Origin: Polyangium fumosum
GTDB lineage: Bacteria > Myxococcota_A > Polyangia > Polyangiales > Polyangiaceae
NCBI RefSeq assembly: GCF_005144585.1
Contig: NZ_SSMQ01000052.1
Location: forward strand, 25,026 to 89,025
Direction of reading: 5' to 3'
DNA: 64,000 nucleotides
The stretch's first letter is position 1. Each line of letters starts with the position of its first letter. Shown one piece after another: positions 26,959 to 35,940 of the stretch. A model generated the notes under the pieces. It saw only the letters and a list, made by a program, of their open reading frames with translations, did no database searches and was not told where the DNA came from. The translations under genes were made by a program, and so were the position numbers.

Positions 26959-29900
26959 GCAGTCCCTCCACGTGCCAGCGGTTCAGCAGGAACTCCCAGA
27001 ACGGTCGACGGCGACCGAGGTGACGTTTCAGCGCGCTCCAGCGATGCGCGACGTCGTCCGGTGTTGTGAATTTCCACACGTCAGTGTCGCGAGCTTCCCG
27101 GAGGATTTTTCCGAGGAGGCGATCTTGCTCGCGTTGGGGTGCGGTGGCGAGGCGGTGACGGAGCTCACGGACAGGGATCGGGTCATCCCAGAGGAAATAA
27201 GGGATGGCATCGTCCCGGTCGAGATCGGTGGTGAGGGGGATGGCGAGATCGGGGTTGGTAGGGCCGATGGGGATGGTGGGAGGGGCAGGAGGAGGCGGAG
27301 GCTCGGGCTGCAGGACTTCGTTCCCGCATACGTCCAGGAGATCGATGATCTGCGGCAGGCCATTCGCCATGAACCCTAGCCATCGCCATTCGCGCTCCAT
27401 GAACGGGCGAGCTGGATCTGCTGAATCCATGAGCCCCAAGCTCGGTTCGCGGTGCAACCAACCGCCCCATACGACCTTCGTATCCGTCCGGGAAAGAGCC
27501 TCTTCCAACGAGTCCCTACGCACCAGCAGCGCCTCGCTGCGTTCTCCTGATGGCTCGCGCTGGTCAATGTAAACAGCCAACGTTCTTCGCTGACGATCCT
27601 TGAATCGCCATTCTGCACCATCTACCGTTGGAATCGCGTCCACGAGCTCCAGAGCGCGGCGCAGCCAGAAAGCGGGCATGTAAAGTTCGAACTCCCCGTT
27701 CAGTTTGCCGAAGGGATCCGACGCAGATGTACGGAGGTAGGTCCCATGGGCGGTCGTGGCACGGAGATCGACCTTCGCGGCGTGTTCTGTCTGCTCCGAG
27801 ATCGTGCCTTCCCTTCCATCAGCCCACGGAGCCCATATGGCCTCCATGGGGTGGATATACGTCCGGCACGCAACACTCTCGACGAACTCGCACAGGTCGT
27901 GGCGATGCAAGCGTAGACCTAGCGCCTTGTCAGTCCGCAAAGCTGTCGTGGTAGCCGATGAAGTGATCGCCGAACCTATCCGGAGCGTAGATTCCGTACG
28001 GCTATCGGGTTCGATTGCGGTCACGCAGCAGAACAACGTAACCCATTCCGAGTCTCGCGCCCAATCGGGCGTCCTGTGACGAGGCAGCAGAATCCATGGC
28101 TGGACGTTCGGCTTCGTCGCCCGGCGGATCCAGTCGTTCGCCCTTTCTCGATGACTCTCCAAGGACGATGGGATCGGTGTCGCGAGGTCCCCCTCGGAAA
28201 ACTGACTCCAGGACCCGGCTGGAAGCGCTCCAACGATATCGATGATGGGATTCGGCTCCAGATCGGAAACATACGTGGGATCTGGATGCGTCTTGTACGG
28301 GCGGTGACCTCGTCGTCCAGGGACGTGAGCTGCAAGCAAGGCTTGCAGCGCATAGCAACCGGTCCAGACGTATTTTTCGAGGGTCGTGCTCACTGCGCTG
28401 CGGGCACCATGGGTCGCGCTTCGATATCGTTGCAGGATCGCCCTGTCGATGTCCGACACCCCGGCAGACCGACGCTCGTCATCGTTCCTTTGCGTTTCGA
28501 TTCCTTGCGCTTGCAGGTAGGCCGCGAGGACACCGAATGCGAATCGCTGCGGACTCAGGTTCGGCAGCCCCGCGCGTGTCGCATGCGCCGCGAGGAGGTG
28601 CGTAGCATTGGGCACCATCTCGCTAGCGTCGTGTCCGCCTGGCCCCACGTGGCGATTGCGAAAGAAAGCATCGATTGCGCGAGGTACGGTGTACCAGGCA
28701 AGGTCGCCAATGATGGGCGAGATGCCATCATGATCGTCTGCGAGTCGGGCGGCCTGTTCGTCCATACGAATTTCACAGGGTATATTTCCGTAAATATGCT
28801 GGGCGCGCACGAGCGACGTGGATGCTATGGATTGGCCCATGATGCGTGCCCGCTCGACGATCCCACGGGCGGCGTGCAGGACAATGAGGTCCACCTGCTG
28901 GGGGACATCGGTACGGGCAAGCCAGTGCACGTCGACCCAATTTACAACCTGTTCGATGTTCGGGTCGGTTTTGGCGAGTATTGTTGCGCCGTAGGCAATC
29001 ATCGCAACGTCTTCGATCATCTGAGGATCGTTGCTGGCATTGACCAGATCGAGCCATCGGACCAACGCGCAGATGTCCCGGCTGCCCCAATTCGCTAGCT
29101 TGGCACGCGCGCGACGTCGGAACCGGTTGTCCAGGGACGTGAGGCTCCACCCGAGCAGCAGGGGAGGACCATCGGCTGGGTCATCTGGTCGTAGATCCAG
29201 ATCTTCGAGCGCTTCGTCACCGAAGCCTTCCCAGGGCTGTTCCGTATCGCCGGGCAGCGCGGAAGGCCCGGACCAGAAAAGATCACGCCTTGCGGGCAAA
29301 AATGGCAAAAGCGCTTCGTGGATGAACCGCGGTCCGAAAGGGTGCTCCGGATCCCGTGCCACAGGAATGGTCAGTTCTTTCAGGACACGCCGACACGACG
29401 GCATGCTCGCCGTCAGTCGTTCGAGCACCCACGGTCGATACCGCTGCGCGCTCACCTCGTTTATCGCGGCGATCGCTCGTAATTCGAGCCGTTCGACCTC
29501 CTCCGTGGAGAACACGTCCTGAAACACGCCCGATTCGATCAGGCTAACCCCCTCGTCGGCGAGCAGAATGGCCGCCTGGGTGGCTGCATCGGGCCGCCTT
29601 CGGAGCAAGGCCGATATTCCGCGTGGAACGGCCCGATGGGGATTCGTGAGCGAAGATTCGAGCCCTGCGCACACAGCCCTTGCGACGAAGTGATCCGTCA
29701 AGGGGTCGTAGGCGGGTTCGACATACGTACAGGTTGGCGCCAGTGGATCGTGCCGAAAATCCTCGATGAGGAGCAAGCCATGGCTGGCAGCTTGGTCCAG
29801 GACGCTCGACCACATCTTGGAGTCCATCGACGGCAGCGCCGCGCTAGCCAGCTGTACGGCTTCTTCGTAAGGAATGCGCCCACGTGCGAGCGTGGCCTTT

Positions 29901-31708
29901 GTGATCACCTGAAGCGCAGCGCGGAGCGGTGCTTGATGAGGACCGAATCCACACGTGTCGCGGATCGCATCCTCCGCGAGGTCAAGCTTCTCCGCAAGGA
30001 GCCGAGGCAAGGAGAGGCTTCGTCGATCTGCACCCCACGCGGGATCCTCCCTCTTCAGATCGCAATAGAGGCGAACGCTCAGGGGCTCGCGCAGCGCCCA
30101 ACGGAGTCGCCGATCGGGGAGGGGCAAATGGTAGAAATGACAATACGTTTCGAGGAGCTGGCCGACCTCTTGTTCGTGCGCCCGCAGGTCGACGCGGGCA
30201 TACCGATCACGACGGACTTGTCCAAGAATGGCCTCCGCGCTCGTGCTGCGGAGCGTGACCGCCACCCGGAGCCGTGGGTGCTCGGGGAGGTCGGTGGCAA
30301 GGTCACGCAGCACCTCGGCCCAGCGGCGATGGTGGCCCGTTTCTTCGATACCGTCGATTGCCAGCAAGAAGCAGGTCGGCTCCCGTTCGAGCTCGCCCTC
30401 GGAGGAGCTTGCCGTCGCTGCGTGTGCCCGACGAACATCCGCTCGAATCGCGGTTGCCTGCATCGCCGCTAGAATTTCACGCAAGGATGCGTTCGGTCGA
30501 TCCAGCGCGTCGCGAAGGATTTCGGCCAAGCCTTTTTCGATCGTGCAATCTCGTCCACGAAGGAGGAGCGCCGGGCGTCCCGCCTTCATATGATGCTCGA
30601 CCGCATGCGTAAGCCCGTGCGTCTTGCCGGTTCCGGGCGGTCCCACATACGCGACGAAGCGGCGCGCCTGCTGCCACTCGTTCCAGAACTCCCGCAACCG
30701 GTCCGCGGTGCTACGTTCGAGGCTTCGAGACAACTGTTTCAGGATGTATTGCGTGGGGGAATATCGCTTCTGGTCCAGGTCCTGAAGTGCTCGCTGGAGC
30801 GTTTGCAGCGCGCGATACGTCCTCTCGAGATCAACCGGCCAGTCGCTTAGGATCGGCTGGCCTTGGCGGACCGCGAGTGCCAGTGTCCTCCCAGCGTTCT
30901 CCAGGCCGTCGAGAGCGGCCAGCGACGCGCGCAGCTCTTCCAGCGCATCCCCTCGCTGCCGCCACCCTGGGTAACGCGGCAAGTGCGCAACGAGAAGTTG
31001 CGTCTGTCGCAGATCGTCGAGTGCCCCGCCCAGGTTCACCAGAAGGACCTGCCGAGCTACGGCAGACCCCATCCGAAGATCGAGGTCCCGCTCCAGTTCC
31101 ATCCGCGTGTGCAGGTGAGGTAGATATCGTAAGCGGAGCCAGCCGTCCTTCGCGCGCCGGAAGTGCTGGTCGAGGTCCGCCCACGTGAACACGCTCCCCC
31201 TGAACCAGTACGCGTGGATGCCCTCGTTCTCCGGTTCAGCGAGCTCCCGTTCAAGGCGCCCGCCATCCCAGAGCTCGACCCGCGTGCCTGACGCCCTGCG
31301 TTTCGCCTCGGCGACCCATGCATCCCAGCGGTCACGCTCGCTACGCCGCGTACCTCTCCGCTTGTCCCCGAGCTTCCGCGGGAGCGCCACGAGGTAGCGA
31401 ACGAGACGCGGATGGTTCTGCCTCGCCGCCTGGAACGACTTGTCGATCTGCTTGACTTGTGTATCGGTCAGCGAATTCGGGAACCACTTCGCCTGCACGC
31501 CGACCACGTCCGGCTCCGACGCGCCTGCCTTGCGCACGAGCGCGTACGCTTCGACGCCCCCGTCGCCCCCGTCCCCGTTGACGAGCCGTACCTGGAGCAG
31601 GTCACGCCCGTACTCGCGCCGGCAGAGCTGTTCGAAGAGCTGGCACACGAACGCTTCGAACGTCTCGCGTTTGTCCTCGCCGTGCGTGTCGAACCGCTCC
31701 CAGTCCAT
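26939..31708 (-). CDS. Giant Mrr-nuclease / STAND-type NTPase (Avs-like)
   Basis: ATG 31708 gives 1589 aa. Residues about 15-110 are a Mrr/PD-(D/E)xK nuclease domain, with NGDGGDGGVEAY (44-55) and VQAKWF (71-76) carrying the metal ligands and catalytic Lys74. The P-loop region has Walker A GPPGTGKT (356-363) and Walker B FLLAIDGIEE (447-456, Asp452), as in STAND/NACHT-like NTPases. The remaining 1000 residues have no recognised domain and look helical, as expected for a sensor region. Size and order (nuclease, NTPase, sensor) resemble the Avs4 anti-phage proteins, which sense a phage protein and switch on an effector nuclease. That relation is by architecture only. Together with the coupled nucleotidyltransferase it forms a two-gene system in a low-GC island. 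Confidence 0.8.
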   Translation of the reverse strand: MDWERFDTHGEDKRETFEAFVCQLFEQLCRREYGRDLLQVRLVNGDGGDGGVEAYALVRKAGASEPDVVGVQAKWFPNSLTDTQVKQIDKSFQAARQNHPRLVRYLVALPRKLGDKRRGTRRSERDRWDAWVAEAKRRASGTRVELWDGGRLERELAEPENEGIHAYWFRGSVFTWADLDQHFRRAKDGWLRLRYLPHLHTRMELERDLDLRMGSAVARQVLLVNLGGALDDLRQTQLLVAHLPRYPGWRQRGDALEELRASLAALDGLENAGRTLALAVRQGQPILSDWPVDLERTYRALQTLQRALQDLDQKRYSPTQYILKQLSRSLERSTADRLREFWNEWQQARRFVAYVGPPGTGKTHGLTHAVEHHMKAGRPALLLRGRDCTIEKGLAEILRDALDRPNASLREILAAMQATAIRADVRRAHAATASSSEGELEREPTCFLLAIDGIEETGHHRRWAEVLRDLATDLPEHPRLRVAVTLRSTSAEAILGQVRRDRYARVDLRAHEQEVGQLLETYCHFYHLPLPDRRLRWALREPLSVRLYCDLKREDPAWGADRRSLSLPRLLAEKLDLAEDAIRDTCGFGPHQAPLRAALQVITKATLARGRIPYEEAVQLASAALPSMDSKMWSSVLDQAASHGLLLIEDFRHDPLAPTCTYVEPAYDPLTDHFVARAVCAGLESSLTNPHRAVPRGISALLRRRPDAATQAAILLADEGVSLIESGVFQDVFSTEEVERLELRAIAAINEVSAQRYRPWVLERLTASMPSCRRVLKELTIPVARDPEHPFGPRFIHEALLPFLPARRDLFWSGPSALPGDTEQPWEGFGDEALEDLDLRPDDPADGPPLLLGWSLTSLDNRFRRRARAKLANWGSRDICALVRWLDLVNASNDPQMIEDVAMIAYGATILAKTDPNIEQVVNWVDVHWLARTDVPQQVDLIVLHAARGIVERARIMGQSIASTSLVRAQHIYGNIPCEIRMDEQAARLADDHDGISPIIGDLAWYTVPRAIDAFFRNRHVGPGGHDASEMVPNATHLLAAHATRAGLPNLSPQRFAFGVLAAYLQAQGIETQRNDDERRSAGVSDIDRAILQRYRSATHGARSAVSTTLEKYVWTGCYALQALLAAHVPGRRGHRPYKTHPDPTYVSDLEPNPIIDIVGALPAGSWSQFSEGDLATPIPSSLESHRERANDWIRRATKPNVQPWILLPRHRTPDWARDSEWVTLFCCVTAIEPDSRTESTLRIGSAITSSATTTALRTDKALGLRLHRHDLCEFVESVACRTYIHPMEAIWAPWADGREGTISEQTEHAAKVDLRATTAHGTYLRTSASDPFGKLNGEFELYMPAFWLRRALELVDAIPTVDGAEWRFKDRQRRTLAVYIDQREPSGERSEALLVRRDSLEEALSRTDTKVVWGGWLHREPSLGLMDSADPARPFMEREWRWLGFMANGLPQIIDLLDVCGNEVLQPEPPPPPAPPTIPIGPTNPDLAIPLTTDLDRDDAIPYFLWDDPIPVRELRHRLATAPQREQDRLLGKILREARDTDVWKFTTPDDVAHRWSALKRHLGRRRPFWEFLLNRWHVEGLLAEKPA

Positions 31709-31797
31709 GGCTGCTCACCAAGAACATGCCGCGTCACCGCTCTGAGGTGCAAGGGCGACCCTGTTTCCCGCTCGTGCCCGCTTTTCTACGGGGCCCG

Positions 31798-31873
31798 TCG
31801 GGCGAGCCGATGACGGACGCCGAGATCAAGTCGATCGCTGCTTGGATCCAGGCCGGGTCGAAGCTCGAGTAGG
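31798..31873 (+). repeat. 76-bp direct repeat, right edge of island
   Basis: This copy is identical to 26194-26269. It includes the last 15 codons and stop of the HAD hydrolase gene on the other strand (31826-31873), while the left copy carries the end of the lipoprotein gene. The island therefore separates two genes that would otherwise overlap at their 3' ends. Confidence 0.95.
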
Positions 31874-32581
31874 CACACGCTCGGCGACGGCGGTCAGCCC
31901 GAACTCGACGAGCACCCGCCGCACCTCGCTTGCGTCCTTCGCGACGCGCGCCCGCTCGCCGAGCGCGCGCTTCGGATCTCCGCGGAACCACACCGCGCGC
32001 ATCCCCGCGCCGAGCGCGCCTTCCACGTCGGCGGCGAGCGAGTCGCCGACGTGCACGACCTGCGTGAGCGGCCGGCCGAGCCGCTCGGCGGTCCAGGTGA
32101 AGATCGCGCGGTCGGGTTTGTCCATCCCGAGCCGGCCGCTGTCAGCGATCACGAGGAACCGATCGTCCCATCCGAGCTCTGCGACGAGCTCGGCGAGCCG
32201 GCCCTCGGAGTTCGAGATGATGCCCACGGGCACGCCTGCGTCGGAGAGATCCTCCGCGAGCTCCAGCATGCCGGGGATCGGGCGCCGCCAGAGGTTCTTC
32301 CGGGGCTGCTCGGACCAGAGGAAATCCACGGCGCCCGTGAGCGCCTCCTCGTCGAGCGGAGAAGAGGCGGCGCGCTGGAGCAGCGCGCGCATGAAGACCT
32401 TCCAGGGATGACCGCCGAGGCCGCGATGGATGGCGTCATCGTAGACGCGCCATGCGTCGGGGAGGGCGGCTTCGATTCGTTGGGGGTCGAACGTTAGGCT
32501 CTGCTCGGCGAGGCGCGCGACCGTGAGGTCCGCGTCGAGGGCGGCGAGGGTCTGTCCGAAGTCGAAGGTGACGGCATGCAT
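31826..32581 (-). CDS. HAD-superfamily hydrolase
   Basis: ATG 32581 (251 aa) is used because the first HAD motif follows directly. Motif I is TFDFGQTLA (6-14), the D-x-G-x-T variant in which Gly replaces the usual second Asp. Motif II is IISNSEG, motif III centres on MDKPDRAIF, and motif IV is VHVGDSLAADVEGALGAG. The cap between motifs I and II is helical, a C1 type. It is a cytoplasmic phosphatase or related hydrolase; the substrate is not evident. The final 15 residues are encoded in the 76-bp repeat and may be unimportant, since they are dictated by the neighbouring gene's antisense strand. Confidence 0.9.
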   Translation of the reverse strand: MHAVTFDFGQTLAALDADLTVARLAEQSLTFDPQRIEAALPDAWRVYDDAIHRGLGGHPWKVFMRALLQRAASSPLDEEALTGAVDFLWSEQPRKNLWRRPIPGMLELAEDLSDAGVPVGIISNSEGRLAELVAELGWDDRFLVIADSGRLGMDKPDRAIFTWTAERLGRPLTQVVHVGDSLAADVEGALGAGMRAVWFRGDPKRALGERARVAKDASEVRRVLVEFGLTAVAERVPTRASTRPGSKQRST

Positions 32582-32634
32582 GGCGCAGGCTCCGTTAGCA
32601 CGGAGCGGAGGCACTTGGGGGATTCGTTGCTGCG

Positions 32635-34431
32635 TCAGGCGTCTTGCGCGCCCTCGTACATGCCGTCGATTTCGCTGGCGTAGTTGTCGTACACCACGCG
32701 GCGCTTGAGCTTCAGGGTGGGCGTGAGCTCACCTCGCTCGATGGTGAAGGGGCGGTCGAGGATGTGAAATTTCTTCACGGTCTCCACGCGAGCGAGCGTG
32801 GCGTTCACACGGTCGACCGCCTGCTGGACCGCGGCCACCACGGTGGGGTCGTCGCGGAGCTTCGCCGGATCTGCCCCGGGTGCGCCCGCGATCTCGCCTG
32901 CGGCGGCCGGATCGATCACCACGAGCGCCGTGAGGAACTTGCGCCGGTCGCCGATGACCACGGCCTCGGCGATGGGCGGGTGGTTTTTCAGGGCTGCCTC
33001 GATGTTCTTCGGGGCGATATTTTTTCCGCCGGCCGTGATGATGATTTCCTTCTTGCGGCCCGTGATCGACAAGAACCCGTCCTTGTCGAACTGCCCGAGG
33101 TCCCCCGAGTGCAGCCAGCCGTCCTGGAGCGTGTCGGCCGTCGCTTGTGCCTCTTTGTAGTAGCCGAGGAACACGTTCGGGCCCTTCACCAGGATCTCCC
33201 CGTCCTCGGCGATCCTCACGTCGATGCCTTCAATGCGCGTGCCGACCGCGCCGAGCTTCATGTCGTTCGCCAGGTTGAACGTGGTCGGGCCCGTGTCCTC
33301 GCTCTGGCCGTAGACCTCGGAGACGAGGATGTCGAGGCTCGCGAAGAACGCGAGGATCTCCTTCGACACGGGCGCGGCGCCGCACACGCACGTGCGCGCG
33401 CGTGACAGGCCGATCGCCGCCTTCAGCTTCGCGAACACGAGCTTCTGCGCGAGCTTGTACTGGAGCCCGAGCGCGCCCGAGGGCTCTCCGCCGCGCATCT
33501 TCACCGCCGTCGCCTCACGCGCGATGTCCATCGCCCACGTGACGAGCGCCTTCTTCGCGCCCTTGGCTTCCTTCAGCTTGCCCTGGACGCCCGCGTGGAA
33601 CTTCTCCCAGATGCGCGGCACGCCGAAGAAGAGCGTCGGCTGCACCTCTTTGAGGTTGTCCGGCACCTTCTCGATGCTCTCGGCGAAGTAGGCCGATCCG
33701 CCCATCGTGATGCAGCCGTGGATGGTGAACATCTGCTCCGCGATGTGCGAGAGCGGCAGGTACGAGAGCACGCAGTCCTGCGCGGTGCCGCCGACGAGCC
33801 GCTGCGCCGTGTCCGCGGTCCACGCGAGGTTCTGGTGCGAGAGCATCACGCCCTTCGGCGGGCCCGTCGTGCCCGACGTGTAGATCAACGTCGCGAGTCC
33901 CTGCGGTTCGAGCGCGGCGATGCGCGCGAAAAACGCTTCGTCGGTGACGTCCTTCCCCTTGTCGAGGAACTGCTCGTACGAGGACACGATCGGATGATCG
34001 ATGCGGGGCGCGCCTCGCATCGTGACGACGTGCTTGAGGTGCGGCAGCTCGCCCAGCATCTTCTCGATCTTCGCCCACTGCCCGGCGTCCTCGACGAGGA
34101 CGATCTGGCTCTCGGCGTGGTGGACGATGTACGCGACCTCCTCGGGCGAACACGTCGTGTAGATGCCGGCGGGCGCGCCGCCCGCGGCCATGGCCGCGAC
34201 GTTGAAGGCGACCCACTCGGAGCGGTTGAAGCCGAGGAGGCACACGGTGAAGCCCGGCGCCTGGCCGAGCGCGATCATCGCCTTGCCCAGGCGCTTCACC
34301 TCGTCCGCGAGCTCCCGATAGCTCTTCGGTCGGTAGACGCCGCCCGATTTGATGTGGTGGGCCGGCGCGTCGGGCCTGCGTTCTGCTTGCTTGAAGAGCC
34401 GGGAAGGGATGGTCTCGTTCGGCATAGACAT
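32635..34431 (-). CDS. Long-chain acyl-CoA synthetase (AMP-forming)
   Basis: ATG 34431 gives 598 aa. The adenylate-forming motifs are intact: ATP-binding loop YTSGTTGPPKGVMLSH near residue 190, VYGQSEDTGPTTFN near 365 and GWLHSGDLGQFDKDGFLSI near 450, followed by the hinge-Lys region KKEIIITAGGKNIAPKNIE. It activates fatty acids with ATP and CoA in the cytoplasm, for degradation or lipid synthesis. A second enzyme of the superfamily is encoded at 61552-63195, so the genome keeps paralogues. No neighbouring fatty-acid gene sets its role. Confidence 0.92.
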   Translation of the reverse strand: MSMPNETIPSRLFKQAERRPDAPAHHIKSGGVYRPKSYRELADEVKRLGKAMIALGQAPGFTVCLLGFNRSEWVAFNVAAMAAGGAPAGIYTTCSPEEVAYIVHHAESQIVLVEDAGQWAKIEKMLGELPHLKHVVTMRGAPRIDHPIVSSYEQFLDKGKDVTDEAFFARIAALEPQGLATLIYTSGTTGPPKGVMLSHQNLAWTADTAQRLVGGTAQDCVLSYLPLSHIAEQMFTIHGCITMGGSAYFAESIEKVPDNLKEVQPTLFFGVPRIWEKFHAGVQGKLKEAKGAKKALVTWAMDIAREATAVKMRGGEPSGALGLQYKLAQKLVFAKLKAAIGLSRARTCVCGAAPVSKEILAFFASLDILVSEVYGQSEDTGPTTFNLANDMKLGAVGTRIEGIDVRIAEDGEILVKGPNVFLGYYKEAQATADTLQDGWLHSGDLGQFDKDGFLSITGRKKEIIITAGGKNIAPKNIEAALKNHPPIAEAVVIGDRRKFLTALVVIDPAAAGEIAGAPGADPAKLRDDPTVVAAVQQAVDRVNATLARVETVKKFHILDRPFTIERGELTPTLKLKRRVVYDNYASEIDGMYEGAQDA

Positions 34432-34499
34432 GGCTGCGCCGAGTGTAATCGAGCGGCGCGCCGTTCGTTGCACTGGAAAAACGGACGGCGCCGTAAGAT

Positions 34500-35612
34500 T
34501 CAGCGCGGCTTCAGCGCCGGAGCCGGCGGGGGCGTCGACCCCTCCGACGAAGCAGACGGCGGCGGCGGCCTCGGCGGCGCCGGGGCCAGCGGCTCTTCCT
34601 CGACCGGACCTCTTTGCCGCGCTGCCGCGGCGCGCAACGCGATCACGCGCGTCACGAGCTCGGTCGCCTCGTCCGTCGACATGTCCACGCGCGCCGAAAT
34701 GCGCGGGCCCTCCGCGCCGATCTGCAGCCGTTCGAGGATCGGCCCGAGGCCCATCAGGCGCACGAGCGGATCGCCCGACTGCGCAGTCCGTTTGCCCTCG
34801 AAAATTCGCGCCAGATCGGCACACGGGGCCGCCGCGTCGCAGGCCACCACTCCGGACAAACCCACGCGCTCGCCGATCGTCACCGAGAGCCCCAGGCCCA
34901 CGACCGACGCCGCCGGCGAGCCCTGCGCCCCGCTCAGCGCGATCTCTTCGAGCAACGTGCGCCGCTGCTCCGGCGTGAGCACCACCGTCACGCGCAGCGC
35001 ACCCGGGCCCGCCTCCGCCGCGAGCTTCGTGTGGTCCCCGTCGGCGCGCGCGCTCGGCACGCGGCCCTCCGCCGCGTCGATCATCGCGCGCAGGTAGCTG
35101 CCCGCGCCGAGCAGGATGGGCCCGCCCTCGCGCACGGCGATCTCCGCGCCGCTCGTCGACTGGCTCGCGTCGCGCACCGTGCGAAACGCGCCGATCGGGT
35201 TCACCACCGAGCGGCCGCCGCGGGCCTCGATCACCTTGCTCGCGCAGGCGAGCAGCGCGTCCGGGTCGATGGCGCCCGAGGCGACGAGGCCGAAGTCGCC
35301 GTCGCCGCCGGAGGAGGGCACGGCCACGCCGAGCTCCGTGAGGCCGGCCATGGGATCAAAGCCGCAGACGTCGCGGACCTTACCGAGCCCGGGGATCTCG
35401 CGGGTCTCGGAGAGCAGGGGCGCGAAGGCGTCCGAGCGTCGCAGCGCGCCGAGGTCGGCCGTGGCGACGAGGAGCGCGCCTTCGGGGATCGCGTCGAGCG
35501 TCGCGGGCAGCGGTCGCGCCATCTCGCGTCGTTGCCAGACCCAGGCGACGGCCGCGACGACCACCACCGCGGCGGCCGCGAACACGAGGGCGTTGCGCGT
35601 GCGCGTCTGCAC
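34500..35612 (-). CDS. Membrane-anchored secreted protein, unknown function
   Basis: GTG 35612 (370 aa). One N-terminal membrane segment, NALVFAAAAVVVVAAVAWVW, is followed by a periplasmic domain that begins RREMARPLPATLDAIPEGAL and contains two Cys pairs. The C-terminus is a Pro/Ser-rich tail. The mature domain has a repeated pattern (PDALLACASKVIEARGG; PEQRRTLLEEIALSG), but no family is recognised. Such single-anchor proteins are common in myxobacteria. It is followed by the small TatA-like gene upstream on the same strand, which ends 22 bp before its start codon. Confidence 0.7.
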   Translation of the reverse strand: MQTRTRNALVFAAAAVVVVAAVAWVWQRREMARPLPATLDAIPEGALLVATADLGALRRSDAFAPLLSETREIPGLGKVRDVCGFDPMAGLTELGVAVPSSGGDGDFGLVASGAIDPDALLACASKVIEARGGRSVVNPIGAFRTVRDASQSTSGAEIAVREGGPILLGAGSYLRAMIDAAEGRVPSARADGDHTKLAAEAGPGALRVTVVLTPEQRRTLLEEIALSGAQGSPAASVVGLGLSVTIGERVGLSGVVACDAAAPCADLARIFEGKRTAQSGDPLVRLMGLGPILERLQIGAEGPRISARVDMSTDEATELVTRVIALRAAAARQRGPVEEEPLAPAPPRPPPPSASSEGSTPPPAPALKPR

Positions 35613-35634
35613 GGGCCGAGCCCTACCACGTTTT

Positions 35635-35796
35635 TCAGCCCGCGCCCTCGGAGCGGCTTGCCTTTCCGCTTCCCTTCTTCCGCTCGAAGAGCCCGCCGAT
35701 CGCCTCGCCGATCCGCGGGACGACCGAGTGGATGACGACGAGCCCGACCAGAAAGGCCACCAGCGCGAGCTCTCGGGGGGTGCCGAAGGCGGACAT
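35635..35796 (-). CDS. Small TatA-like membrane protein
   Basis: A 53-aa frame missed by longer ORFs. It starts at ATG 35796 and runs FGTPRELALVAFLVGLVVIH, a hydrophobic helix, then VVPRIGEAIGGLFERKK, a short amphipathic helix, and ends in a basic tail. That order and the F-G-x-P and P-R-x-G-E-A-I-G pattern match TatA-type proteins, though a true tatA would normally sit with tatC, which is not here. It may simply be a TatA-like small protein. The start has a weak ribosome site. Confidence 0.5.
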   Translation of the reverse strand: MSAFGTPRELALVAFLVGLVVIHSVVPRIGEAIGGLFERKKGSGKASRSEGAG

Positions 35797-35940
35797 GCGC
35801 TGGATTCTTACCACCAGAAAGGTGAACGCATCGGTCCAAATGTTGGAACGAACGCCGCCTTGGACGTAGGAAAGGAAGACCCGAGGGCGCACGCGTTGAC
35901 AGCCAGGTGCCTCGGGTCGAAGGATCACGCCGTGCCCGCG

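Larger units (their letters stand above)
26270..31797. mobile_element. 5.5-kb putative defence island between 76-bp direct repeats
   Basis: The segment between the two repeat copies has visibly lower GC than its flanks (for instance 28741-28800, near 50 percent) and carries just two minus-strand genes, a Mrr-STAND ATPase and an AbiEii-type nucleotidyltransferase. No integrase, transposase or inverted terminal repeats were seen, so it must have been moved by enzymes supplied elsewhere or by recombination. The repeat lies at the 3' ends of convergent genes and restores both reading frames, a common choice for tolerated insertions. Confidence 0.8.

Noticed and set aside
26270..31797. A conventional transposon
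   Set aside because: No transposase or inverted terminal repeats were found, and the flanking repeats are 76 bp, far longer than a normal target duplication.
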